Source of the DNA: Streptomyces albidochromogenes | GTDB lineage: Bacteria > Actinomycetota > Actinomycetes > Streptomycetales > Streptomycetaceae | DNA: 49,769 nt | Assembly: GCF_005981925.1 (NCBI RefSeq) | Contig: NZ_VBVX01000010.1 | Location: 1 to 49,769, forward strand | Direction of reading: 5' to 3' | Part shown: piece by piece, positions 7,600 to 14,752 of the stretch | How positions within the stretch are numbered: position 1 is the first letter of the stretch | Layout: each line of letters opens with the position of its first letter | Translations under genes and position numbers: made by a program | Notes under the pieces: generated by a model | Database searches by the model: none | What the model saw: the letters and a program-made list of their open reading frames with translations, nothing else | Told to the model about the DNA's origin: nothing

Positions 7600-8760
7600 T
7601 CAGTCCGCTATCCCCGCTGTCAGCAGCTCCACGAAGCCCACGTCCTCACGCGCCACGCCGAACACCTCGGCGCGCAGCATGGTGCGCTCGGCCCAGGCGC
7701 GGTGCGGCTTCACTTCGTTCATCTTGTTCGTATAAGCGGAGCGCATCACTCCGCCGCCGTCGTGCTCCGGCCGCAGGATGTCCTGCGCGTCGCTGAACTC
7801 CTCGTGGCTGACCACCGACAGCGCGTGGACGGGCAGCACGTGGGAGGGGTGGATGCAGGTCTTGCCGAGCAGGCCGTTCGCGCGGTCGAGCGCGATCTCG
7901 CGCAGCAGACCGTCCATGTCGTGCTCGATGAGCGACGCGCGCAGTGCCTCCGCCTGCCCCACGAAGGGGCTGCGGCGCAGTTGCGGCTTGAACATCCGCT
8001 CCTGGACGCGGAAGTACTCCCACACCGGGCCGGTGATGGTGAAGCCCGTGCCGTCCGAGCGCCCCAGCACGTTGACCACGTCGGCGATGACCCCGGCGAC
8101 GATCTGCACGTCGTACGCCGTCATGTCGGGCGCCCTGCGCAGCCCGTACGCCGAGCAGAAGTCCGTGACGCCCAGGCGCAGAGCGAGGACCCGGTCGCGG
8201 TACTTGTCGACGGTGCGGGCGATGCCCCGGAGGGTCTCGGCGCGGGTCTCCAGGTGGAGCAGTTGCGGCGACTCCAGCACGGGCATCGCGAAGAGGCGGT
8301 GGCCGCTCGCCGCCTCGGCGGCGGTGAGCGCTTCGAGGAAGGCGACGCCGCGCTCCTCGGTGAACTTCGGCAGTACGAATCCGGACAGCTGCCGCGCCGA
8401 GGCGCCGAGCCGGTGCACCAGGTCGGAAATCTGTGCGGGCTCGCGGACCCGGACGAACAGCAGCGGCTGCTCCCCGCCGCGTACGTCGAGCTCCGCGAAC
8501 TGCCGGACGAGATTCTCCTCGGCGCCGGGGACTTCCCCGTCGTCGATGGAATCCTCCAGGCAGAGCACCATGGAGACGACCCCGCGCCCCGCCTGCTTGG
8601 CCACGTCGTCGGCGAGCCGCGGCCGGGTGGCCGGGCTGTAGAGCGTGGCGCCGAGGGCGGCGGAGAGCGTACGGGCCGGGGACCCGGCGTCGAACACGAC
8701 CGGCTCCTTGTGGAACAGGTTCTCCCGGACAGTGGGCGGGATATGCCCGAAATGACGCAT
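7600..8760 (-). CDS. HpcH/HpaI aldolase / citrate lyase beta (CitE)-like protein of the Ter operon
   Basis: A 386-residue TIM-barrel lyase-type enzyme. Visible features are SMVLCLEDSIDD (acidic site), FVRVREPAQI, FAMPVLESPQLL and the C-terminal GLLGKTCIHPSHV, which corresponds to the metal and CoA-ester-binding part of CitE-like proteins. The start at 8760 (MRHFGHIPP) follows a GGGGGG site. It is the first gene of the operon with the PRTase fusion and the HAD gene. CitE-like enzymes cleave or form C-C bonds in 3-hydroxyacyl or 2-oxo substrates; here the partner is probably a sugar- or nucleoside-derived compound. The real reaction is unknown. Confidence 0.88.
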   Translation of the reverse strand: MRHFGHIPPTVRENLFHKEPVVFDAGSPARTLSAALGATLYSPATRPRLADDVAKQAGRGVVSMVLCLEDSIDDGEVPGAEENLVRQFAELDVRGGEQPLLFVRVREPAQISDLVHRLGASARQLSGFVLPKFTEERGVAFLEALTAAEAASGHRLFAMPVLESPQLLHLETRAETLRGIARTVDKYRDRVLALRLGVTDFCSAYGLRRAPDMTAYDVQIVAGVIADVVNVLGRSDGTGFTITGPVWEYFRVQERMFKPQLRRSPFVGQAEALRASLIEHDMDGLLREIALDRANGLLGKTCIHPSHVLPVHALSVVSHEEFSDAQDILRPEHDGGGVMRSAYTNKMNEVKPHRAWAERTMLRAEVFGVAREDVGFVELLTAGIAD

Positions 8761-8927
8761 GAAAATCCCCCCGTGCTGCCGTGTCGGCCCATCGTTGTAT
8801 GGCCGGTAATAGTACGTAGGGACGGTGTCAAGAGTTCCCTGCATCCGTGAATTTCAGGTTACCCAGGTGAATCCATTCATGCGGGTGAGCACCCCCGCGT
8901 TGTAGGGGTGAGCCCCGGGGAGGCAGG
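8761..8927. promoter_or_regulatory. Divergent control region of the Ter metabolic operon and terD-like gene
   Basis: This 167-base gap separates divergent genes and should hold both promoters. On the minus strand a consensus -35, TTGACA (8826-8831), is present, but no convincing -10 follows at 17-18 bases. The region is noticeably AT-richer than its flanks. The operator is not evident. Confidence 0.4.
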
Positions 8928-9770
8928 ATGACCGGCATGACGCACGCCATGCTGAAGGGCTCGAACGTCCCGCTCGAAGCCGCGGCCGTGAGGGCTGTGC
9001 TGCGCTGGACCCCCGGCTCCGACGTGCCCGAAGTGGATGCCTCGGCGCTGCTGCTCGGTGTCGACCGGCGCGTACGCTCCGACGAGGACTTCGTCTTCTA
9101 CAACCAGCCCCGCCACCCCTCGGGCCTGGTGCGCAGTCTGGGCAAGAAGCGGCTGGCCGACGGGGTCACCGACTCGGTGCAGACGGACCTCGCGGCGCTG
9201 GAACCGGCCGTGGACCGGGTCCTGATCGTCGCCTCCACCGACGACGTGCCGTTCGAGCGCGTCCGCGATCTCCGCATCGAGGTGTACGACGCGGCCGCCG
9301 CCGGGGGCGCCGAGCCGCTCGCCCTCTTCGAGGTCAGGCCCGAGACGGGGGCGGAGACCGCGCTGATCTGCGGCGAGCTGTACCGGCGGGGCGAGGGCTG
9401 GAAGTTCCGGGCGCTGGGCGAGGGCTACTCCAACGGGCTGATCGGGCTGGCGACGGACCACGGGATCTCCGTCGACGAGACGGACGACGCCGAAGGGGCC
9501 GACGGCGTCGGCGAGGCCGCCGCCTCCCCCGCTCCCCCGGCGGTGGCTCCGGCGGACGCCACACAGCCCATGCAGCCCGGGTACGGGTACCCGCAGCAGG
9601 GCTCCGACGCCCCGGCGCAGGGGGCGCCCGCGCCCGCGTACGGGTTCCCCCAGTCCGCGTCGACCCAGCCGGCCTACGGCTACCCGCAGCCGGCGGCGGC
9701 CGCCGCCTTCGCCCCGGACCCGAACTTCCGGCTGCCTCCGCAGGGGCCGCAGTTCGTACGCGCCCAGTAG
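8928..9770 (+). CDS. TerD family stress protein with Pro/Tyr/Gly-rich tail
   Basis: A 280-residue protein. The N-terminal ~175 residues are a TerD domain: LKGSNVPL, EVDASALLL, a central FYNQPRHPSG segment and GELYRRGEGWKFRALGEGY. TerD domains form calcium-binding beta sandwiches linked to tellurite, phage and envelope stress tolerance. Compared with its two paralogues in this window, this copy lacks the acidic GDDE loop, so calcium binding may differ. Residues from about 180 on are low complexity with three YG[YF]PQ-type units. The ATG at 8928 is chosen because GGGGAGG lies 4 bases upstream; ATG 8937 is possible. It is divergent from the PRTase operon. Confidence 0.85.
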   Translation: MTGMTHAMLKGSNVPLEAAAVRAVLRWTPGSDVPEVDASALLLGVDRRVRSDEDFVFYNQPRHPSGLVRSLGKKRLADGVTDSVQTDLAALEPAVDRVLIVASTDDVPFERVRDLRIEVYDAAAAGGAEPLALFEVRPETGAETALICGELYRRGEGWKFRALGEGYSNGLIGLATDHGISVDETDDAEGADGVGEAAASPAPPAVAPADATQPMQPGYGYPQQGSDAPAQGAPAPAYGFPQSASTQPAYGYPQPAAAAAFAPDPNFRLPPQGPQFVRAQ

Positions 9771-9774
9771 GACG

Positions 9775-9798
9775 GTGCCCGGCGAGTCGGCCGGGCAC
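9775..9798. terminator. Bidirectional terminator between convergent ter genes
   Basis: GTGCCCGGC (9775-9783) and GCCGGGCAC (9790-9798) form a 9-bp perfect stem with loop GAGTCG. It sits in the 48-base gap between the convergent TerD-tail and TerA-like genes. Confidence 0.7.
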
Positions 9799-9818
9799 GT
9801 CCGGGGCCCCGGCCCGGG

Positions 9819-10559
9819 TCAGGTCCTGGTCTTGTAGCCGCGCCCCCACTGCAGGCCCCAGCCGTACAGGCGGTCGAGTTCCGCCTGGAAGCCGTAGACG
9901 AACTTCACCTCGCGGCGCACGATCAGGTCGCCCTTGACGTTCTCCAGGGTGAACACGGCGCACGAGCGCGCCTGCGGGGCCCGCTCGTCCAGCTCGATCT
10001 CGATCCGCGGGCCGTTGCCCGGGAAGAGCGTCACCACGGCGTGCGTACGGTCGAACGCCGGTGTCTGGTCGTAGATGTAGACGAAGACCAGCAGGCGCTT
10101 GATCTCGTCGCGGTGGTCGAGGTTCACGTAGATCGTCTCGCCCGACGGGGCGCCGAACCGGTCGTCGCCGCTGAGCTTGACGTACGGCGGCGCGTTCAGG
10201 CTCCCGAAGAAGCCGCCCAGTGGCTGTACGACGCCCTTCGTGCCGTCCGCCAGCTCGTACAGGCACCCCAGGTCGAGGTCCACGTTGACCACGCCCTGGG
10301 TGTGCGCCTGCACCAGCTCCGGCTGGAAGAACTTGAAGGGGTTGCGCAGCAGGCTGTCGCCGCGCCGCCGTTTGCCCCCGATGTCCGACGTGCGCATCCG
10401 CCACGACAGATTGACACGCAGGTTGCCGGTGGTGGCCCCCTGCTTGGTGAGCGATACGGACGGATTGCGCTTGGTCAGCTCGATCGCGTTGCTCGCGGCG
10501 TTGCCGGACGCGAACTGATCGGCCGCCCTGTCCCGCCGCAGGCTGTCCCAGATGGTCAT
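9819..10559 (-). CDS. TerA-like protein (TerD superfamily)
   Basis: A 246-residue protein. The C-terminal ~160 residues match the TerA version of the TerD fold: VNVDLDLGCLYEL, a FFGSLNAPPYVKLSGDDRFG segment, ETIYVNLDH, and VFTLENVKGDLIVRREVKFV. The N-terminus (about 1-70) is basic and Ser/Asn-rich, without a signal peptide. The start is ATG 10559 (MTIWDSLRR), with a GGGGG-rich site upstream; the frame stays open further but has no family support. It is downstream of terC in the same direction, behind a hairpin at 10621-10656. Probable role: cytoplasmic or membrane-proximal partner of TerD/TerC. Confidence 0.82.
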   Translation of the reverse strand: MTIWDSLRRDRAADQFASGNAASNAIELTKRNPSVSLTKQGATTGNLRVNLSWRMRTSDIGGKRRRGDSLLRNPFKFFQPELVQAHTQGVVNVDLDLGCLYELADGTKGVVQPLGGFFGSLNAPPYVKLSGDDRFGAPSGETIYVNLDHRDEIKRLLVFVYIYDQTPAFDRTHAVVTLFPGNGPRIEIELDERAPQARSCAVFTLENVKGDLIVRREVKFVYGFQAELDRLYGWGLQWGRGYKTRT

Positions 10560-10620
10560 TCGGCCCCCACCCCCAGGGTGTCTTCGTACCCGTCCCCGCC
10601 GAACCCGCCGCACAGGCGGC

Positions 10621-10656
10621 GGGGCGGCCCCGAGGCCGACGCCTCGTGACCGCCCC
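10621..10656 (-). terminator. Hairpin between terC-like and terA-like genes
   Basis: Outer arms GGGGCGG (10621-10627) and CCGCCCC (10650-10656) enclose an inner stem CGAGGC/GCCTCG (10631-10636/10641-10646). It may end or attenuate transcription from terC into the terA-like gene. Confidence 0.55.
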
Positions 10657-10685
10657 GCTCAGAGCGTTCCTCAATCCCTACGGGG

Positions 10686-11834
10686 TCACACCCCGGACCG
10701 GACCTCAGTCTTGTCGCCCGAGGACGGCCCGTCGCCGCCCTCGGCCGCCGCGAGCCGCTTGTTGCGGCGGATCGAGGACAGGAACGAGGCGGCGATCAGG
10801 AGGACACCGACCAGGCCGGTGATGATCTCGCTGATCTCGTGCTCGATCGTGATCAGCAGGATGACCGCGAGCGCGCCGATCGCGTAGTGCGCGCCGTGCT
10901 CCAGGTAGACGTAGTCGTCGAGGGTGCCCTGGCGGACCAGGTAGACCGTCAGCGACCGTACGTACATCGCGCCGATGCCGAGGCCGAGCGCCATCCAGAA
11001 GATGTGGTTCGTGATGGCGAAGGCGCCGATGACACCGTCGAACGAGAACGAGGCGTCGAGGACTTCCAGGTAGAGGAAGAGGAAGAACGCGGCCTTGCCG
11101 GCGAGGCCGACGACCGACGGGTCCTTGCCCTGGGCCTTGGCCTTCTCCTCCTCCTCGTGCTCGCGTTCCTCTTCTTCCTCGATCTTGTTCTCGAAGTGGC
11201 TGGAGAGACCGCCGACGACGAGGTACGTGATCAGACCGGCGACGCCGGAGAGCAGCACCGTGGCCGACTTGTCCTGATATCCCGAGCTGGTGTGCGCGTG
11301 CGTCGCGAAGGTCATGGCCGTGACCAGCAGAACGATCAGCGCGATGCAGACCGACAGCATGTCGACCTTGCCGAGCTTGGCCAGCGGACGCTCGAGCCAG
11401 CCGAGCCACTTGATGTCCCGGTCCTCGAAGATGAAGTCCAGGAAGATCATGAGCAGGAACATGCCGCCGAAGGCCGCGATCGCCGGGTGGGCGTCCGTGA
11501 CCAGGGCTTCGTACTGCTCGGGCTTGTCCATCGCGAGCTGGATCGCCTCGATGGGACCGACCTTGGCGCTGATCGCAACGATGGCGACAGGGAAGACCAG
11601 CCGCATACCGAAGACGGCGATCAGGATGCCGATCGTGAGGAAGATCTTCTGCCAGAAGGCATTCATCTTCTTCAGGATTCCGGCGTTGACGACCGCGTTG
11701 TCGAAGGACAGCGAGATTTCGAGGATCGACAGGATCAGTACGACCCCGAACGCCTCCCACCCCCACTGCCAGGCGGCGAAAGCCAGTCCGAGTGCCGTGA
11801 CGGCAAACGACCAGCCGAAGGTTTTCAGAACCAC
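10686..11834 (-). CDS. TerC family integral membrane protein (DUF475)
   Basis: A 382-residue multi-pass membrane protein. Two paired acidic motifs in helices mark the TerC/DUF475 group: E39 with LSFDNAVVNA (S43-F44-D45-N46) and E257 with DASFSFDGVIGA (D260, D266). Such residues are thought to bind or move metal ions. A long cytoplasmic loop (about 215-237) is extremely Glu/Lys-rich. The GTG start at 11834 follows GGGG-rich sequence. It lies 49 bases after terD and is probably transcribed with it. Predicted role: metal-ion exporter or membrane hub of the Ter complex. Confidence 0.9.
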   Translation of the reverse strand: MVLKTFGWSFAVTALGLAFAAWQWGWEAFGVVLILSILEISLSFDNAVVNAGILKKMNAFWQKIFLTIGILIAVFGMRLVFPVAIVAISAKVGPIEAIQLAMDKPEQYEALVTDAHPAIAAFGGMFLLMIFLDFIFEDRDIKWLGWLERPLAKLGKVDMLSVCIALIVLLVTAMTFATHAHTSSGYQDKSATVLLSGVAGLITYLVVGGLSSHFENKIEEEEEREHEEEEKAKAQGKDPSVVGLAGKAAFFLFLYLEVLDASFSFDGVIGAFAITNHIFWMALGLGIGAMYVRSLTVYLVRQGTLDDYVYLEHGAHYAIGALAVILLITIEHEISEIITGLVGVLLIAASFLSSIRRNKRLAAAEGGDGPSSGDKTEVRSGV

Positions 11835-11867
11835 TGGCTACCCCATCGTGTAAGTACGGGTCTCCCC

Positions 11868-11882
11868 CGCGCCGTGCGCGGC
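11868..11882 (-). promoter_or_regulatory. Small hairpin in the terD-terC gap
   Basis: CCGCGC and GCGCGG form a 6-bp stem with loop CGT in the 49-base gap. It may reduce read-through from terD to terC; it is too short to be called a full terminator. Confidence 0.4.
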
Positions 11883-11883
11883 T

Positions 11884-12459
11884 TTACGAAACGTTGACCC
11901 CGAAGTCTAGGGCGATGCCCCGCAGTCCCGACGCATACCCCTGTCCTACGGCTCGGAACTTCCATTCTCCGCCGTACCGGTACACCTCACCGAAGATCAT
12001 CGCCGTCTCGCTCGACGCGTCCTCGGAGAGGTCGTAGCGGGCCAGTTCCTGACCGTCCGCCTGATTCACCACGCGAATGAAGGCATTGCTGACCTGGCCG
12101 AACGTCTGCCCGCGGTTGTCCGCGTCATGAATCGACACCGGGAAGACGATCTTGTCGCAGCTCGCCGGCACCAGGGTGAGGTCGATGATCATCGACTCGT
12201 CGTCGCCGTCGCCCTCACCGGTGAGGTTGTCACCGGTGTGCTCGACCGAGCCCTCGGGGCTCTTGAGGTTGTTGTAGAAGACGAAGTACTCGTCCCCGAG
12301 CACGCGGCCGCTCTGGCACAGCAGCGCGCTGGCGTCCAGGTCGAAGGGGGCTCCGGTGGTGGAGCGCGCGTCCCAGCCGAGTCCTACCAGCACCTGGGTG
12401 AGATTCGGTGCGGCCTTGGAGAGGGAGACGTTGCCTCCCTTGGCGAGCGTGACACCCAT
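11884..12459 (-). CDS. TerD family protein, copy 1
   Basis: A 191-residue cytoplasmic protein. It has the full canonical TerD signature: [40 protein letters not shown] followed by the acidic GEGDGDDE segment (calcium site), and [25 protein letters not shown] near the end. The ATG at 12459 follows a GGGGAGGAAG site. It is a close paralogue of the next gene upstream, with the same length. The family is linked to tellurite resistance and general stress responses. Confidence 0.93.
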   Translation of the reverse strand: MGVTLAKGGNVSLSKAAPNLTQVLVGLGWDARSTTGAPFDLDASALLCQSGRVLGDEYFVFYNNLKSPEGSVEHTGDNLTGEGDGDDESMIIDLTLVPASCDKIVFPVSIHDADNRGQTFGQVSNAFIRVVNQADGQELARYDLSEDASSETAMIFGEVYRYGGEWKFRAVGQGYASGLRGIALDFGVNVS

Positions 12460-12495
12460 GATCTTGCTTCCTCCCCGCGGTACGGAATGAGTGGT

Positions 12496-12528
12496 GAGAG
12501 CCCGGGTCCGGACCGGACCCAGGCTCTC
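12496..12528 (-). terminator. Hairpin A between the terD copies
   Basis: GAGAGCC, a one-base bulge and GGGTCC pair with GGACCC, a bulge and GGCTCTC across 12496-12528. With hairpin B this makes two strong stem-loops in a row before terD copy 1 on the minus strand. Confidence 0.6.
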
Positions 12529-12533
12529 GGGCG

Positions 12534-12566
12534 CGTCCGGTGCCCCGTGTGGCGGGGCGCCGGACG
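12534..12566 (-). terminator. Hairpin B, terminator of terD copy 2
   Basis: CGTCCGG (12534-12540) and GCCCCG (12542-12547) pair with CGGGGC (12553-12558) and CCGGACG (12560-12566), leaving loop TGTGG. It begins 15 bases after the stop of terD copy 2 in the transcription direction. Confidence 0.75.
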
Positions 12567-12580
12567 GGACGGGGGCTCGC

Positions 12581-13156
12581 TCAGACGTTGACGCCGAAGT
12601 CCTGCGCGATGCCGCGCAGCCCCGAGGCGTATCCCTGACCGATCGCCCGGAACTTCCATTCCGCCTGGTTGCGGTACAGCTCGCCGAAGACCATCGCGGT
12701 TTCGGTCGAGGCGTCCTCGCTCAGGTCGTAGCGCGCCAGCTCCGTGTTGTCGGCCTGGTTCACGACGCGGATGTACGCGTTGCGCACCTGGCCGAAGCTC
12801 TGCTGCCGGGCCTCGGCCTCGTAGATCGAGACCGGGAAAACGATCTTGGCGACGTCGGCCGGCACCCCGGCCAGGTTCACCTTGATGACCTCGTCGTCGC
12901 CCTCGCCCTCGCCGGTGGTGTTGTCACCGGTGTGCTCGACCGAGCCGTCGGGGCTTTTGAGGTTGTTGAAGAAGACGAAGTTCGAGTCGTTGGTGACCTT
13001 GCCCTCAGCGTTGGTCAGCAGGGCGCTGGCGTCGAGGTCGAAGTCACCCCCGGTGGTGGTACGAGCGTCCCAGCCGAGACCGACGATGACCGCGGTCAGG
13101 TTGGGGGCTGCCTTGGTCAGCGAGACGTTGCCGCCCTTACTGAGGCTGACGCCCAC
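12581..13156 (-). CDS. TerD family protein, copy 2
   Basis: A 191-residue TerD protein: [25 protein letters not shown] (residues 38-47), [16 protein letters not shown], the acidic GEGEGDDE loop near residue 82-89, and [25 protein letters not shown]. The start is GTG 13156, with GGGAGG 5 bases upstream; this gives the same length and N-terminus as copy 1, so the upstream in-frame ATG at 13168 is rejected. It heads the minus-strand ter series. Strong hairpins follow it, suggesting that copy 1 has its own promoter or depends on partial read-through. Confidence 0.93.
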   Translation of the reverse strand: MGVSLSKGGNVSLTKAAPNLTAVIVGLGWDARTTTGGDFDLDASALLTNAEGKVTNDSNFVFFNNLKSPDGSVEHTGDNTTGEGEGDDEVIKVNLAGVPADVAKIVFPVSIYEAEARQQSFGQVRNAYIRVVNQADNTELARYDLSEDASTETAMVFGELYRNQAEWKFRAIGQGYASGLRGIAQDFGVNV

Positions 13157-13263
13157 GAGTCCTCCCATGTGTGTCGGGGGGCCGAGGACCCCCGGTAATG
13201 CGCTGGCATCGGATCAACGAGTCGATCCTAGTGACCGGTTCCCGTGCGCAGCAGGCCCGGTGT

Positions 13264-13277
13264 CCCGATTTTTCGGG
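13264..13277 (-). terminator. Possible weak terminator after the peroxiredoxin gene
   Basis: CCCGA and TCGGG form a 5-bp stem with a TTTT/AAAA loop, 4 bases past the peroxiredoxin stop. Weak by length. Confidence 0.35.
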
Positions 13278-13280
13278 CGC

Positions 13281-13751
13281 TCAGAGCGTGCCGAGCACCT
13301 TGAGGTAGTCGGCGGGGTCGCGGGCGTCGGGCAGGCCGTTGACGACGCTCCAGCGCACGATGCCCGCCTTGTCGACGACGAAGGTGCCGCGCACGGCGCA
13401 GCCCTTGTCCTCGTCGAAGACGCCGTACGCGCGCGAGGCCTCGCCGTGCGGCCAGAAATCCGAGAGCAGGGGGTACTCGAAGCCCTCCTGCTCGGCGTAG
13501 ACGCGCAGCGTGTGGATGGAGTCCGTGGAGACGGCGAGCAGCTGCACGTCGTCGTTGACGAAGCTCGGCAGCTCGTCGGCGAGGGCCCGCAGCTCGCCGG
13601 TGCAGACCCCGGTGAAGGCGAACGGGTAGAAGAGCAGCACCACGTTCCTGGCGTCGCTCCCGGGGCCGCGGAAGTCGGACAGCCGCACCGTGCGGCCGTG
13701 GTTGTCCTTCAGCACGAAGTCCGGTGCCGGCGTACCGGCCTCGATCGCCAT
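13281..13751 (-). CDS. AhpE-type peroxiredoxin
   Basis: A 156-residue thioredoxin-fold peroxidase that reduces hydrogen peroxide and organic peroxides in the cytoplasm. The catalytic motif is P43-x-x-x-T47-x-x-C50 (PFAFTGVC), with peroxidatic C50. A second cysteine is at 118 (DKGCAV), not in the usual resolving position of AhpC, which fits the AhpE/1-Cys or atypical class. The start MAIEAGTPAPDF (13751) matches the family; ATG 13763 is an alternative but sits right against its GAGGGG. It is separated from DUF3052 by a strong terminator, so it has its own promoter. Confidence 0.92.
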   Translation of the reverse strand: MAIEAGTPAPDFVLKDNHGRTVRLSDFRGPGSDARNVVLLFYPFAFTGVCTGELRALADELPSFVNDDVQLLAVSTDSIHTLRVYAEQEGFEYPLLSDFWPHGEASRAYGVFDEDKGCAVRGTFVVDKAGIVRWSVVNGLPDARDPADYLKVLGTL

Positions 13752-13800
13752 TGGATGCGCCATCCCCTCGTTGGGCCGTCTGTGTCCCGCCAGCCTACGC

Positions 13801-13838
13801 ACAGGGCCTCCGCCGACGGATGTCGGCGGAGGCCCTGT
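13801..13838 (-). terminator. Terminator of the DUF3052 gene
   Basis: A 17-bp perfect inverted repeat (13801-13817 and 13822-13838) with loop GGAT. It lies between the DUF3052 stop (13892) and the peroxiredoxin start (13751). Confidence 0.85.
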
Positions 13839-13891
13839 TTCACCTTGGGCGCAGCCTGCTCATGAGGAGTCTGCTCGGACGCGGCGGTGGC

Positions 13892-14320
13892 TCAGCGCTT
13901 GCCCTTGGGGGTCACCAGCCGGCCGGCGCTCCAGTCCTTGCCCGCGCTGACGGTCTTGGTCTGGGACAGACCCGCCGTCTGGGCGGCCTCGCTGATGTCG
14001 CTCGGCTCGACGTAGCCGTCGCGGCCGGTCTTCGGGGTCAGCAGCAGCACCGTGCCGCCGTCCTCGAGCAGACCGATGGCGTCCACCAGCGCGTCCGTAA
14101 GGTCGCCGTCCTCGTCACGGAACCACAGCACGACGACGTCGGCGACGTCGTCGTAGTCCTCGTCGACGATGTCCTGGCCGGTGATCGCCTCAATGCCCTC
14201 ACGGAGTTCCTGCTCGACGTCGTCGTCGTAGCCGATCTCCTGGACCACCTGTCCGGGCACGAACCCCAGGCGTACTGCCGGGTTGGTCCGCTCCTCCGCG
14301 TGGTCCGCGGTCGCGCTCAC
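13892..14320 (-). CDS. DUF3052 family protein
   Basis: A 142-residue acidic cytoplasmic protein found throughout actinobacteria beside the peroxiredoxin and aceE genes. The sequence shows NPAVRLGFVPGQVVQEIGYDDD, a very acidic middle (IVDEDYDDVADVVVLWF) and a Lys/Arg-rich end. The GTG start at 14320 follows a perfect AGGAGG site with 5 intervening bases. There are no catalytic motifs that I recognise. It is divergent from aceE across a 432-base region. The function is unknown. Confidence 0.9.
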   Translation of the reverse strand: MSATADHAEERTNPAVRLGFVPGQVVQEIGYDDDVEQELREGIEAITGQDIVDEDYDDVADVVVLWFRDEDGDLTDALVDAIGLLEDGGTVLLLTPKTGRDGYVEPSDISEAAQTAGLSQTKTVSAGKDWSAGRLVTPKGKR

Positions 14321-14752
14321 GGATTGCCTCCTGATCATGTTTTGGGGAATACCTTCAGTCCACGCGCGTGCGTGGGCGTTGGCCGTAGTCCACACGTGCG
14401 GGACCGATCGCGCAAGTACCCGGCGGTGGAGACAGCCGAAACGGTGACGGATGGGGCCGGTTCACCGCAACTCCAGACCCCGCCGGAAGCGGTCCCGGTG
14501 ATCCATCCCACACCATTGCGACACGTTTGTAAGCCTACGCGGCTTCGGTGGGCCATTCGGACCCGAGCGGCCGCACCGAACGCACGGACGGGTTGGGCGT
14601 AAGGTTGCGATTTGGCCGGACCCATCCCCGGGCGGACGCCGAGCCTCTCACCACGAGGGGGTTACCCCTCAGTAGAGGTGACGTTTGCGATTCAGGGGTA
14701 CACGATGGAGGCGGCGCGACACCCCTCACGACCCAACCAGCGAAGGAACAGC
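14321..14752. promoter_or_regulatory. 432-base divergent control region of DUF3052 and aceE
   Basis: No gene is seen here. On the minus strand TAGGCT (14532-14537) is a candidate -10 for DUF3052. On the plus strand TAAGGT (14600-14605) is a candidate -10 for aceE, which would give a leader of about 140 bases. GAGGGG-GTTA-CCCCTC (14655-14670) is a 6-bp inverted repeat within that leader. No known riboswitch was recognised. Confidence 0.45.

Noticed and set aside
13141..13168. ATG at 13168 as the start of terD copy 2
   Set aside because: GGGAGG lies between this ATG and the GTG at 13156, and the GTG gives the family N-terminus [10 protein letters not shown].
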